From positions 1 through 64,000 of the forward strand of contig SAUG01000066.1 of NCBI GenBank assembly GCA_011316305.1: a stretch of DNA of 64,000 nucleotides, in the 5' to 3' direction. This document shows positions 1-11,000 of this stretch, piece by piece. Each line of letters begins with the position of its first letter. Within the stretch, counting starts at the first letter, position 1. Made by a program: the position numbers and the translations under genes. This DNA is from Rusavskia elegans (lineage: Eukaryota; Ascomycota; Lecanoromycetes; Teloschistales; Teloschistaceae). The notes below the pieces were generated by a model, which saw nothing but the letters and a program-made list of their open reading frames with translations, was not told where the DNA came from and did not search any database.

Positions 1-92
1 ATACATCCACTCCTCCAGCCAACATAGCCTCAACATCCACGACTCCCCCTTCACACATCGATCTCATTACCCACGCTTACATTCCCGACAGT

Positions 93-323
93 CTATCCAA
101 CCCAAGGATACGGGCGTTCCGGCCTTGGTGGGCCAATGGGCTTTGGCTTCGGGGCCTCTTTGCCGGTAGATATTCCATCGTAGCCATTCTGCTGGTTGGA
201 TTGGGCTTGATCGTTGTGGGAAACGTCATCGTTCTGCTCGTTGCGCTTTTCGGGATGCTCTGGGGTGAGAGCGTTGCGTCTTGGGCTTGGGGTGTTGGCG
301 GTGGACATCTTCGAGATGGGCAT
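93..323 (-). CDS. small hydrophilic hypothetical protein (76 aa)
   Basis: A single open frame starts with ATG at 323 and stops with TAG at 93-95. The product is Asn/Gln/Pro-rich and lacks hydrophobic segments. Its C-terminus is proline-rich (PKPKPIGPPRPERPYPW). No family is recognised. A second in-frame Met lies at residue 6. A coding call rests only on the intact frame and the biased composition; a splice to an exon beyond the left window edge is possible. It could be a chance ORF. Confidence 0.4.
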   Translation of the reverse strand: MPISKMSTANTPSPRRNALTPEHPEKRNEQNDDVSHNDQAQSNQQNGYDGISTGKEAPKPKPIGPPRPERPYPWVG

Positions 324-1104
324 TCTGAATATTGCTGGTTTTCGTTTTTGGGATTTCTGATTATGGAATTGTGAGATGGGATGTTGATTTGTACTGTGTG
401 CTGTGCTGTGCTGTGCTAAATACTATCACTGCGGTGTCCGAGGTGGGTTTTATATCTGCTGTTGCCGAGGGGTGGCTTCGGGTCATGTGGTTTTGCCAAC
501 GAAGCATGGATTGCGGTGTTTGTAATGGAGTGTTTGCGAGTTCAATTGTGGGATTTCCTCGAGCATTGGTATTGTTTGCTAGAGATGAAGTGCGTGGCGA
601 GATGTTCAAGATATGGGCTCCTTGTTTCGCAAACTATGCGGAAACGGTTTGTGCTTGCTTCATATCCTAAACCAGCTTTTGTGATTTCGCCGAGTATGAA
701 GAGACATGAATCGAGACCTCCTAATATGACCACAATGACATGGTGGACCGTGAAATGTCCTCCAAGGATCGTCATTCAGATGCAACGAACTGTCACCCCT
801 GATACGCGTTTCAAGGTCAGTGATTGTTTCAGCCCAACGGTCTCGGAAATGGTGAATATCAGCATATTAACCTAAGCTCACCTTCTATGACATGAAACCC
901 GTTTTGCGAACCCCTTCTTCATAGCATGGTGCCAAATGAATTCTATCGAAGTGGACTAGGAGCTCTGTTCCTTCGATTGCTGGGGTGGGCGTCCGATACC
1001 TCGACTGCCAGCCAAGCCGAAGACCCCGTCAATACATGAGATACCATTGCGATTGGGAGATTCAAGCCTAAAATCTGAACCACAACTTCCGGCGTTTGTA
1101 GCGT
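324..1104. other. intergenic, no convincing gene
   Basis: Only short overlapping ORFs are present. A short tandem of the pentamer TGTGC lies near 395-415. I see no domain signal or RNA gene here. Confidence 0.5.
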
Positions 1105-1920
1105 TCAGTTTCCGAAAACTTCAATTCGATCATGAAATCGCCCATGCGGTTGCGTCTGGAGGTTTTGTCTCTTGTCTGATCTGCTTTCCTCGCCAATCTC
1201 AAATTTTCCACCAGCGCAGTGGATCATACCATTGCCGACGGCGATTCCAAGCATCAACAACGATTTCGATTGCTGCAGAGCGAAGGAATGCAGTATACTT
1301 TCCAAACGATTTTTATGACGCTCCACTAAATTCAGTCTCTGTAATTTTGGCAATACTTGGTTACAGTAGGTGGGAAACCCTTCGAATAGACGATCGGTGT
1401 CCAGTGGATCGCTATCACACCCAAGGATAAGGCCATTTACAGTCGGCGGCAGAATATCGATGTGCCGCGGACACAACAAACTCCCGTGTGGTAGGTATTC
1501 GGGTACTCCACCATATCTCAACTCATCGCACTCGTAATAGTAATCGGTTGGAAGGTCATTATCGGTTATGACGGCATCCGATAGCAAGCTAACTCGAATC
1601 TCCAGCCTACTCAATTTTTGGAACGCCTTGAAGGATTTAAAGGCCGTGTGGAAACGAATGTTACCCGTAAAAGTGAGTTCCTCAAGTGTAGAACCCACGC
1701 AATCAATCAATGAGCGGAGATATCCGGCCGTATCGAGGAAAGGAACCGATCCAATATACTGGGGATCGTACACGTATCTGAAAAAGCAGCGATATGGAGT
1801 GATGATCTCTCGAACTGTTTGGTCGCAGCTTCTGCTCCTGGTCCGGTCCCTTATTACTGCGTTGAGGAAAAAGTGCAAATCTATTCTTCTGAGGAATCTA
1901 CTCCTGAATGGACAACACGC
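1105..1920 (-). pseudogene. F-box/LRR-like protein fragment, 5' end missing
   Basis: The frame is open from 1920 down to the stop at 1105, about 270 codons, but has no ATG at its start and is closed by TAG at 1921-1923. The product has the spaced Leu pattern of fungal F-box proteins C-terminal to the F-box (for example LEELTFTGNIRF and LPKLQRLNL), but no F-box itself. A neighbouring frame just upstream continues a similar Leu pattern, which suggests a frameshift. A MITE with intact ends sits about 110 bp upstream at 2031-2497. I infer a decayed or truncated F-box gene; a short functional gene with an unseen upstream exon is the alternative. Confidence 0.5.
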
Positions 1921-2021
1921 CTAAAACATCTAGATATTGAGGTACATCCATGTGGTCCCAGATTCACTAAAAATTAATTGTTTTCAATTCGAATCTCGTA
2001 AGCCAGGTCAAGATCTTGTAG

Positions 2022-2030
2022 TGACTCAAT
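2022..2030. repeat. target-site duplication, left copy
   Basis: The 9-mer TGACTCAAT abuts the left end of the MITE and is repeated exactly at 2498-2506, directly after the right end. Confidence 0.85.
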
Positions 2031-2497
2031 CGTCATGTCTTCGGGGCGCAAGAACCTATCGCAAGACCTTAGCGGCCGCAAGAATCCTCTACCGTTCTAA
2101 GTAGATATAACTTCAATAACTAGGATTGGTAAGAATTATTAATAGTATATCCTCTAGAACTCTATCCGTCTAACGGATCTGCTTCTTCAGAATTCTTACT
2201 TTTCTACTATACAGCTAGGCCTTGGGGAGGGGAGGAACTTCGGAAATCTTGGCTGTTTTTTGCGGCTCTGCTCTGCCAAGACCGTCGATATAACAGCGCT
2301 TTACGATTTAACAACGACCCTACAGTTATATCTTATTAAGATTCGTACGATAGAATATTTTTATTATATCCTGCAGATTATACTTACTAGAATATTTATA
2401 GGGTATAGTATTGGTGGTTTGCTGTATTACATTTGGTGGAGGATTCTTGCGGCCGCTAAGGTCTTGCGATAGGTTCTTGCGCCCCGAAGACAAGACG
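2031..2497. mobile_element. MULE-type MITE, 467 bp
   Basis: Terminal inverted repeats of 59 bp (2031-2089 and 2439-2497) differ at one position. Each begins CGTC(A/T)TGTCTTCGGGGCGC and contains a NotI-like GCGGCCGC. A perfect 9-bp target duplication flanks the element. Long TIRs with a 9-bp TSD are typical of Mutator-like elements. The core is AT-rich with no transposase frame, so it is non-autonomous. Near-identity of the arms argues for a recent insertion or for escape from RIP. An ORF of 70 codons inside it is not convincing. Confidence 0.85.
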
Positions 2498-2506
2498 TGA
2501 CTCAAT
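2498..2506. repeat. target-site duplication, right copy
   Basis: An exact copy of the left 9-mer TGACTCAAT, immediately outside the right terminal inverted repeat. Confidence 0.85.
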
Positions 2507-2841
2507 GCATTCAACTTTACCTACAAAAACGCCTTAAGCGGCAGGTCATGATTCTTTCGTGTGGTTATATGACACTTAGACCAAAAGACCGCGTATAGTC
2601 AAGAAATGTCAATTAGGATCACACAGTCTCGCATCTTGTGATATTGCTTCTCTATCTAGTGAAACCAGCGAGCCAGTATCGCACGAACAGGGGACGTATG
2701 GTACACGTCACCCTTTGCGTCACTGACGGCGCCTTCCCGAATAAAGTGATCATCTCCGTCCGTGCCGCGAAGTTCGCAGCGATATGCACAGTTCTGCCCC
2801 ATGCTCAACGAAGTAACAGCTTTTGTGTCGAGCAGACCCAG

Positions 2842-3028
2842 TACTCGAGTTTCATCCACCTTCGCCGCACGCTAGGCCACGCTAGGTAAGCTATAGTCTT
2901 GGCAGACTTTGATTGGGCAGGGGTAAGTATAGGCTTCGGGCGCTCTTCGGGTGTTACCCGGGCAGCCAATCAACGAATATAGGGGTGCCAAGCGTTTTAG
3001 CGTGCGGCGAAGGTGGATGAACTCGAGT
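2842..3028. repeat. short inverted-repeat element, about 187 bp
   Basis: Arms 2842-2874 and 2997-3028 are inverted copies of about 32 bp that differ by one extra T. The outer ends read TACTCGAGTT and the arms contain CCACCTTCGCCGCACGCTA. The arms start and end with TA, which would fit a TA target duplication of a Tc1/mariner-type MITE, but TA is self-complementary so this cannot be told from the repeat itself. The core of about 120 bp encodes nothing recognisable. A MITE is likely; a hairpin-forming regulatory repeat is possible. Confidence 0.55.
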
Positions 3029-3711
3029 AAATACCATTGGAAATCTGTCTGTGGATATTCTCGAGGATTTATCCCTTCGGTCTTTACGAGGTGCTTTATG
3101 ATCATGTCATAATCGTGATTCTTCTTCGTCTTGAATGACGTTGGCGATTCCGCATTGCGGAATCGAAGGGTTTTCCTGCGTGCCAAGCCATGCGTTTCTT
3201 CGCTCTCAAAACCCATCATGAGCTGTGCCTGATCGCCTTGCTCGGTACGCCTACAAGTATGCACCATGCAGCCTATCCACGGCCAGTCGGAGTCTATATT
3301 GGGCTCACAGATTCATGCGTGCGTTCCTCACTGGGTTTCAAGCACGTCTACGAGAGGCTCGTAAGTTTCAGGTGCCAGCGCCGGGTGGAAGAAGGCTCTA
3401 ACCCGACGAACATATGCACAATTGTGAATTACTCGAGGGTTACAACTGATCCCCCTTCTAATTTGCCCTGAAATGGACGCCTTGACGCGCGTAAATTAGC
3501 CACTTGAGGAAATCATGTCCGCCGTTGCAGGAGGTTGCTAAGATACCAATCTCAACAAGAATAAGTATCTAGGCTTTAGCCTCCTGACTTTTTTAGCTAG
3601 GCAAACACCCGGTACTTGTCTCATGCTCGTCAAGTCTCCTCTTCTAACGCTTCGAATTTTTGAACGACTTCGACACTTCAACGAGCTGATCCAGGGAGCA
3701 GAGTCTCAGCG
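3029..3711. other. intergenic, no convincing gene
   Basis: No supported coding region. The last part is the promoter and 5' UTR of the secreted-protein gene at 3712. Confidence 0.5.
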
Positions 3712-4929
3712 ATGATCCTATTGCACAACGCGTTTATCCTGTTCGTTGGCTTCATCAGCTTCCTTGCTCTCCTTGCCTCTGGTGAGGTCCTATATCCCGA
3801 CACGACAAGATCTGTGTCGCTGCAGACTGGCGGTCCTTGGGCTCGATGTGACGGCTTAGGCCTCTGCGATAAAGGTGACGGAGGCGTCATGTTCGGAGAG
3901 ACCATGGAGAAACACCTCTTCCCACATGCACTATGGATCTTCACCGACGGTATTTTTCACAGTGCGGTTGACCCAGCGAACACAGCGGATTTTACAGATC
4001 GTTTGTTGCTGCAGGTCGGAGATATTGTCATCTACGAGAAAGAGTTCGAGGCTAGACTACAGTCTGCTATACTTTCGACATCCGTTAGAATCAGTGATGG
4101 CCTATATGTGCAGCTCATCGCAGATGGACAAGGAACAACGGCTAACCCTGAATGGTTTGGATATCTCATCGTCGGGCCCCCAGTCCCGGAACCAGACATC
4201 CTCTTTGAAAGCTTGGTGCAAGACCCATTGCTCGCGGCAATTCCATCAGTCATGCGCTCAGTCGTTGACCCTGGGATGGTCATACCATCTCCTACACCTG
4301 GATGTCAGCCTACCAAGTGTTTTCAATTCATTAAGGTCAGTCAATAGGCAGGGCAATTGATTTCAGCAGCCTGACTGACACCGATCAAGTCCGCAGACGT
4401 CTTCTACTTCGGCCCTGAGCCGACCAATACCGCTTGTCTTCGCGAAATCACCAATCCGTCACCTCTACCTACACTACCTCCGATCCCAATGTATATATAT
4501 ATATATTCCGTGGTTGTCTTTCTTAACAGTCTACTGACTATCGATGTCAGGAATCCTGCATCAGTCTATGTAGTCTTTCAATCGATCGAGATCTTCGACA
4601 ACTGCAGACATTGGGTCGGCGGAAACCCTCCGATCACCGTCAGCTTCAATTCGGATACCTTGTCAACCGTGGAATACAGAACAGATGCCCCGCCAGCAAC
4701 AAAGGTCATGAATTATGCGGACCTTCCATGTCCACCACCAGAGATTGCACAATACCTCAATCCGACATTGCCGTACTCACCGATATTGATTCAGCTTTTT
4801 CGTACCTATATGCCTGTTAATGGCTCAGATGAGGTGTGTGAGAAAGCTGCGGTTATAGATCCACCTGCTCGTGCTCGTCGTGTAGATAGCCTGACAGGTC
4901 CAAAGGACGGGGGAGATGTCATTCCATGA
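3712..4929 (+). CDS. secreted protein of unknown function (367 aa, 3 exons)
   Basis: Exons are 3712-4335, 4390-4490 and 4551-4929, with introns of 54 and 60 nt. The first 5' splice site is GTCAGT, preceded by AAG; a CTGAC branch motif lies just before the first 3' site. The total is 1104 nt. The N-terminus (ILLHNAFILFVGFISFLALLASG) is a strong signal peptide; no later membrane segment is seen, so the product should enter the secretory pathway. The mature part has several Cys and motifs such as GPWARCDGLGLC and PEWFGYLIVGPP, which I do not recognise. The second intron begins within a TATATA run, so its donor could shift. The gene lies between two mobile elements, a setting typical of accessory or effector-like genes. 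Confidence 0.72.
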
Positions 4930-5067
4930 GGGCTAGGAGGTTTTGGAGGAAGAAGATGTACAGTTCAGTTTTGGTCTTGACGCACCCGAATGTCGGAACG
5001 TTATCAAAGTTGGGGAATTGATTAATCATAAATGATTTCTTATTATTACATGATCATAGTGCCTTAC

Positions 5068-5548
5068 CCCAGGGGAAATAAAGAGTGATAAAACGGAAGC
5101 TAATCTGGGGACCCTTCTAAATTTCGATCCCTCCAACCTTAAAAGTTTATAGGAGTATTTCTCAACGACGCCTAGATATAAATTCTTATAAAGCTCGTAA
5201 TAGACTTATAGACTTATATACTCGATATATATAAACTTATAGAAACTCTATAGATTTTATTATTAGTCTTTAAAAGGTCGTAGTAAAACCTGCTATAAAG
5301 GGCTCCTACGGTCCTACTAGCTATTATTAGAAAATTAAAATCTTTATAACTTGCCTAGACCTTAGCTAAATATAGTAAAACTTAGATATTATAGACTTTA
5401 TACTATAGTTATTCTATAATATAAATTATAAACGGTTTTAACCGGTAGTTATTAAATATAGTAGGGTTAATTCTTAATATAGTAGTCCGAAATTTTAGAT
5501 AGGGTCCCGAATTTAGCTTCCGTTTTATTATTCTTTATTTCCCCTGGG
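5068..5548. mobile_element. inverted-repeat element with RIP-like AT-rich core, about 481 bp
   Basis: The ends are inverted copies: 5068-5127 and 5489-5548 both begin CCCAGGGGAAATAAAG and share AAAACGGAAGCTAA. The first 36 positions match at 34, and both differences are G-to-A type. The core is extremely AT-rich and nearly free of CA and TG dinucleotides, as expected after RIP. No target duplication could be identified. No protein is encoded. This is probably a RIP-mutated, non-autonomous DNA transposon. Confidence 0.7.
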
Positions 5549-5908
5549 ATGTTATATCTAACAGGCGATAACAACCGATCCTTTCGTTGTGACGTGAAAA
5601 GTCCATATAATGCTTGCTTAACCTTTCTCCGGACCATGCTTGGGCTTTTGTCATGTTTGGTATTGTATGGAGATCGTCCTCCAATTACTTTCGGTCTGAA
5701 AGCGAGATCAAGAGGCTGAGACTAGGATAGATTCAATGGGGGCCAAAAAGGGGTAAGCTTACTAAGCCGGATCCTCAAAGACCAGCCACTCCCAGCCCCC
5801 CAACTGTACTGCGTAGTCATTTTCTCTGAAATCTTCGTACGTAAGTGCCGATCACCGCTTGGAAAATCTATCAGCCGAATATTCGGACGCCCCTGGGCAG
5901 CACCAGTC

Positions 5909-7255
5909 ATGAGTATCGAAAAGCTTCCCCCAGAAGTGTTCGTCAAAATCCTGGCATACGTGAAGTACGATGCTGGGAAGGGACTGTCGTCCTGCCTGCT
6001 CGTCTCTCATTATTGGTCACAGGTCGCTTCTCCTTTCGCATGGGAGTCCCTCGTCCTGGATACGAAGACGCTACCATTGTTGAACAAGCTAGCGGAGCAA
6101 TCACCTCACATCTGTCAGCGTCTTCGATCGTTGACCTTACGCTTGAATACTCTATGGCCCACGTTGGAAGAAAACAGAGCTATGAGAGAGGAGGACCTCG
6201 GGCCTCAATACTTCGAAGGAGCGAATCCAAGGACGGCTGAACTCTGGAGAAACCTTGAAGCACTGGCAGGTCATATACAAAATTATATAAAGAGTCTTAT
6301 TAGTTTCTCCCTACGTATCAACAAGTTCCCACCGGGCGGTATGGCGCCAGAGCATTTGAATGAGCCCCGTGGAGCATATATAAGGACGTATACTCTTGGC
6401 TGCCTCTTGCGCGCCCTGCCCGAATCTTGCGTTGATGTCGAGCTCGATACTCGGGGACGGGACGATGAAGAATACGCAATCTGTGGAACACAACCGAGAA
6501 CGTCCGAGCATCTATGCCCCGTGCTCCGTACCCTTTTACCTAGGCTACGGCATCTCCGCTTACGCTTGAGGACCCTATGCTCGGAGCTTTTCTTCGCCGA
6601 CAACGGTAGTAGAAACCACGACGTCATCAAAGCATCGAGGCTTCAGTCATTTGCAATCAACCTGAACTCTGCGCCGAACTCTCTGGGCGCCGATACCTGT
6701 GGGAGTCGGAAATCGAAAGTCCATTCTACATCTCCTGATGCATACGGTAAAAAACCGCAAGGAAGATTGAGAAAGGCGCTTCTCAGAGCCGAAGACGAAG
6801 GCGCTTTCCCTCTGGCTAAGAGTGTCCAACTCATGAACCTCTTGGGGAGTTCGGGCCTGCAACATTCTCACTTCATCCAATTCGATGTCAAACTTCGGAC
6901 TTCCAGCATTCTCCCTTTTAGACTTGTCTGGGTGACTTATGGCTACTGCGACGATCGGGAGTACTTCGCTCGTACTAAATCCGATGAAGAGCTTTTTGGG
7001 GATTTCGGGTCGAAAGAGGATCTGGAGGATACGCTTGAAGGAAGTGCTTGGTCAACGATAATGGGAGGGCACCGCTGGTCCACCGCATTTCACCGCTCGG
7101 GACATCGTGGATTGGCGGGGTTTCAAAAGCTTCGGTTGGAGACTCGGGCGCAGTACTTGGAACGCCGGGAAGATGATTTGCGGACTCATGACGTGTTGTA
7201 TCGTACGTTCGGAGAGTCTGAACATCTACATGCGGAGACGGAGCCACTTGAATAA
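5909..7255 (+). CDS. F-box protein (448 aa)
   Basis: Single exon from ATG 5909 to TAA 7253-7255. Residues 2-45 match an F-box (LPPEVFVKILAYV, then CLLVSHYWSQVASPFAWESL), the Skp1-binding module of SCF ubiquitin ligases. The rest has Leu-rich stretches (LRSLTLRLNTLW; LRHLRLRLRTL) like the degenerate repeats of fungal F-box proteins that select substrates. The start is the first Met and sits right before the F-box. It could be a relative of the broken F-box fragment at 1105-1920. The substrate is unknown. Confidence 0.8.
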   Translation: MSIEKLPPEVFVKILAYVKYDAGKGLSSCLLVSHYWSQVASPFAWESLVLDTKTLPLLNKLAEQSPHICQRLRSLTLRLNTLWPTLEENRAMREEDLGPQYFEGANPRTAELWRNLEALAGHIQNYIKSLISFSLRINKFPPGGMAPEHLNEPRGAYIRTYTLGCLLRALPESCVDVELDTRGRDDEEYAICGTQPRTSEHLCPVLRTLLPRLRHLRLRLRTLCSELFFADNGSRNHDVIKASRLQSFAINLNSAPNSLGADTCGSRKSKVHSTSPDAYGKKPQGRLRKALLRAEDEGAFPLAKSVQLMNLLGSSGLQHSHFIQFDVKLRTSSILPFRLVWVTYGYCDDREYFARTKSDEELFGDFGSKEDLEDTLEGSAWSTIMGGHRWSTAFHRSGHRGLAGFQKLRLETRAQYLERREDDLRTHDVLYRTFGESEHLHAETEPLE

Positions 7256-8027
7256 GAGGTCCCCTGACTGTCTATCACCGATTTCGTGTTTTCTCTGTTG
7301 AAGCTATCCAAGTCCTCGACTAAAGGAGCCACAATTTCATCCAGTATTATCTGTTGCACCTTCCTCTATAAGGTACGCACCGAGGGTACAAATCCATTCA
7401 AGGAGCGAGGTTTTAATTGTACCCCACACAGCCCTCCCTTAATTACAAGCTCTCATCCAATAAATCTGGTCTTAGCAATAAATCTTGTAATATATCCATA
7501 TCAGCGCTTGCTGCGCACTTCAACACCCCTGGCACCCTGCGTTACCCTTACACATTTCTCTATGAAGGTGATGATAAAGCGGCATCCGCTGTCTTACTGC
7601 GTTGGGAGGCAGCTGCATCGAACCATGTCGAGGTACCGGGTGCCCAGTCCGCCAGGTCGAAGGGCGACCGCGAGCTTCGATTAAAGTAGTCCACCGGAGC
7701 CTAAGGTCAGGGTATCACGTCTTCTACGTGCCTTGTCGCTCTACAAGACTCCGCTGTAGATTTATAGAGTAAGGACTTTCTCCAAGAAGAGCTCTCATTC
7801 GTAAGTAAGTGCAAACGGAACACTAACCGCATCGGGTAATTGTGATCTGCCTTGTATGTGCGCAGTATGAAGACGACAGGAAGATTGATCCTTTCTAACA
7901 ACGGTGTATCAAAAAGCCTCCCATACAGATGCATTGTCGAATATATACGCATCACAACAATCGCTCCCCAAAAATACCATCAGGAATCACCGTCAAGTCT
8001 TCCGTAATACCAAAACCACGATTATGT
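7256..8027. other. intergenic between two convergent genes
   Basis: Expected to hold the 3' UTRs of the F-box gene and of the antiporter gene. ORFs of 90 and 132 codons overlap each other here and show no domain. Confidence 0.5.
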
Positions 8028-11000
8028 TCATCGGCCCCCTTTCTTGCCCACCCCTTCTCCCCACTGTATGTTCTTGCCCTGACTGACAGCTGGAGAGTCC
8101 GCAAATCGTATCCCTGTCGTACGTCTTTCCTGAACCTCTGATCCCGGTTCAGCTATTGGGATGTGCCCTTTCTTCGGCTGTCGTGGGCCCTCGCTGTCAT
8201 CGCTATCACTGCTATCGTCTGCAGGGCCAGCGTCTTCTTGACCGAGGGCGGCCAGGCGCCGTCGTCGCTCTGCCTGTGTCTCGCCTGTCTCTGTTGTTGT
8301 CTGGGATGCGCTTCCTGTTCCTGGAGCACGCGGAGGAACTCGTGCTGTGCCGTCGTCGTCGCTGTCTTTTCTTGACGCAGCTATTCGCCTTCGACGTTGT
8401 GCGGCAGACTCGGGTTTGCCGGCGCTATGCTTGTTCACGCTGTCGGCCACAGGGTGGAAAGGGATGTCTTGCTCCTTGCTATCGACAAGCGTGAGCCCAG
8501 TGTGGCCTTGCGGTCGGTCTTCGTCTTCGGCTTCTTGTACCTCCGGCATCTTAGCTTGCGGGCTTTGTTCCGCCGCTTCGCGACGGTTGACCGGAACGCC
8601 ACTTTGGTACGACCTCGCTCGCCCTGGCCGGCGAGCCGCTGCTGTTAACTGTGTGGGCTGCTCCATCTTGCGTTCTTCATGTTCGGCTCCTTCACGGATA
8701 TCGTCCTTGATAGCTTCCGGCACATCGCTCTCTTCCACAGCCGCGACTCTGGCACGAGGATCCAATTGCGATATTTGTGTGATAAAGTCTTGTTTGCTCA
8801 TGCGCCGGCCACCCGTGCCCACGGTAAAACGGATGCGATCGTCGTCAGGGTCAACCACAGATGATTTCTTCCGCTTCTGCTTGCTGCTTTGCGCACCGCT
8901 CTCGCCAGCTGCTCCTTCGGCTGCTTCTGTATTGTCCTTGCCACCGATACCGGCCCAGGTACCCATTCGTTTGAGTCCTTGACGCATCGGCTTGATGTCC
9001 AAACCCCCTGCCGTGTTCTGCGCGCCTCCTCGGCCCCGTCCTTTCGGAGCTGGTGGGATGTCATACTTTTTGATGACTTCGCCGTCTTCGTCCTCAACAA
9101 TGATCGTGTTGCCGAATTGATATGCATGTGCTGCACCTCGCTTTTGCGGTTGCGCTTTGGCTTCAGCCCGACCAGCCTCACCATCCTTCTTTCCCCATCC
9201 TTTCCAGTTACCGAATTTCTTCATCATACTCCCGGATGCGTGGGCTGGATGTTCGATGTCCTTCGCTACCTCCTTCTCGACTTCTTCGCCTTCGCTCTTC
9301 TCATGTGGATGATATTTCCCCTTGGCGAACTCGCCGCTGGTATCCGCACGGAGCTTCTTTTCGTCATCATCTATGTGCTGTTGGATTTGGTCTTGATTTT
9401 CCCCATGTATATCGTGGACACTGAGTACGTTCCCCTCTTCGTCCTCAACGACCATGTCGTCGCCCTCTTCGTAAGCTTCCAACTCCGGTTCATCAACATG
9501 TTTGTCGTCAGTCTTGTGCTTCTCCGACTCCTTTTCGTTGAACTGCTCCAGCTCCAGTTGATCGGGTTCTCTATCTTCGCTCGAGGATGAAGGGGTGCCT
9601 TTGTCGGTTAATGTATCGGATGTGCTTTCTTGGGGATCTAGTCTACGCTGAGGAGTGATGGCAGATTGACTGATTGGTCCTCCTGGACCCATGCCAGCAT
9701 CCCACTTGGATTTTCTTCTTGTCGAGACGCGGGTCCCACCACCTTTGTTGTTCTGTAGAGGCGTGTCCTCTTCCTTCTGTCGGCGCAAGAAGTTGCCAGG
9801 AACACCGATCGGAGGCAAGGAGCCTGGTGGATAATCCATCTTTTCATCGGAGGAAATCTGGCTTAGATCATCCTTGGATTTCGACATAGATCCTTTGGCA
9901 GTGGACTGGATTCTTGGCAGTCTGTTCATCCATGAAGGCCCGTCTTCATTGGCTTGAGTGTAAGACATGGTCAAGGTAAGAGTGTTGATGCGCTTGCCGA
10001 GTGTGAAGACTGCAATCGATGAGCCATGGACGAGTATAGAAGTGATGACCAAGAACGTGGTGAGCGGCCAGATTACCAACACCACCAAGTAGTTCTCCGA
10101 ATTCGGATCTGTCGGCAAGACTGCCAAAGGCTCCGTGGTAGTCGTCTCCAGTTCGGCCCTGGCCAGAATAGCCGCGAAAATGGCGCCCACGCCAATGGGA
10201 CCAAAGTGGCCTGCAAAGAGCGCCTCGCGCCAGGTTTTGACGTCTGGTATGAAAGGCTTGAGCGCCAGAACGATAGGGATCCGGCGAAAGAATAGGACCA
10301 GTAGCGAAATGACGACAAGTCGCCAGGGGGTCAGTCCTATGATGCGATTGCTGTACTGCTCCCAGGGTATGACAGCGCCAAGATAAACGAAATAGGCCAG
10401 ATTGAGCAGTAGATCAATGACATTGGAGACGTGTGATTCTTCCGTCTTCTGGCTAAACCAGCCGTCGTTACTGAATCCAACCCCAGCAGCGAAACCCACC
10501 AGCAGATCATCCGTGCCTAATGTTGCTCCTGTTCCAGCGCAGAAGAGAGCCAATGTGAAATAGAAGACTAAGAAGCTTTCTCGATCAATCAAGTTTTTGC
10601 GGTCAGCCCACTTGATAGCATGACGACCAAGATATCCGATCAGAACTCCGTATACAGCGCCGAAAATGCATTCATACAGAATGGTATTGCAGAACCAATG
10701 GAAAGTGACTTTTTTCGCATCCAGATGGTAATGGATGAGGTAGTAGGACAAGTAAATGAAGGGAAAGGCCATGCCGTCGTTGCAGCCGGACTCGGCCGAC
10801 AATACGTCTCGAAGATGTTTGGGTATTCGCTTTGCAAACTTGCCTTTCCCTACCACCGAGGAGGCTAGCACTGGGTCGGTAGCCGTAACACATGCGGCAC
10901 ACATGAGACTTTCTAGCCACGTCAAAGGCTCAACCATCCACCAGATAAAAAGACTTGTAGCAAGCCAGCCGTAGGTCATGATCGGACCGAGGAAGAAGAC

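Noticed and set aside
7286..7689. Overlapping 132- and 90-codon ORFs
   Set aside because: They overlap each other in different frames with no domain, and lie in the 3' UTR space of convergent genes.
8156..9590. Several plus-strand ORFs up to 233 codons
   Set aside because: Shadows of the Glu/Lys/Ser-rich tail of the antiporter on the other strand.
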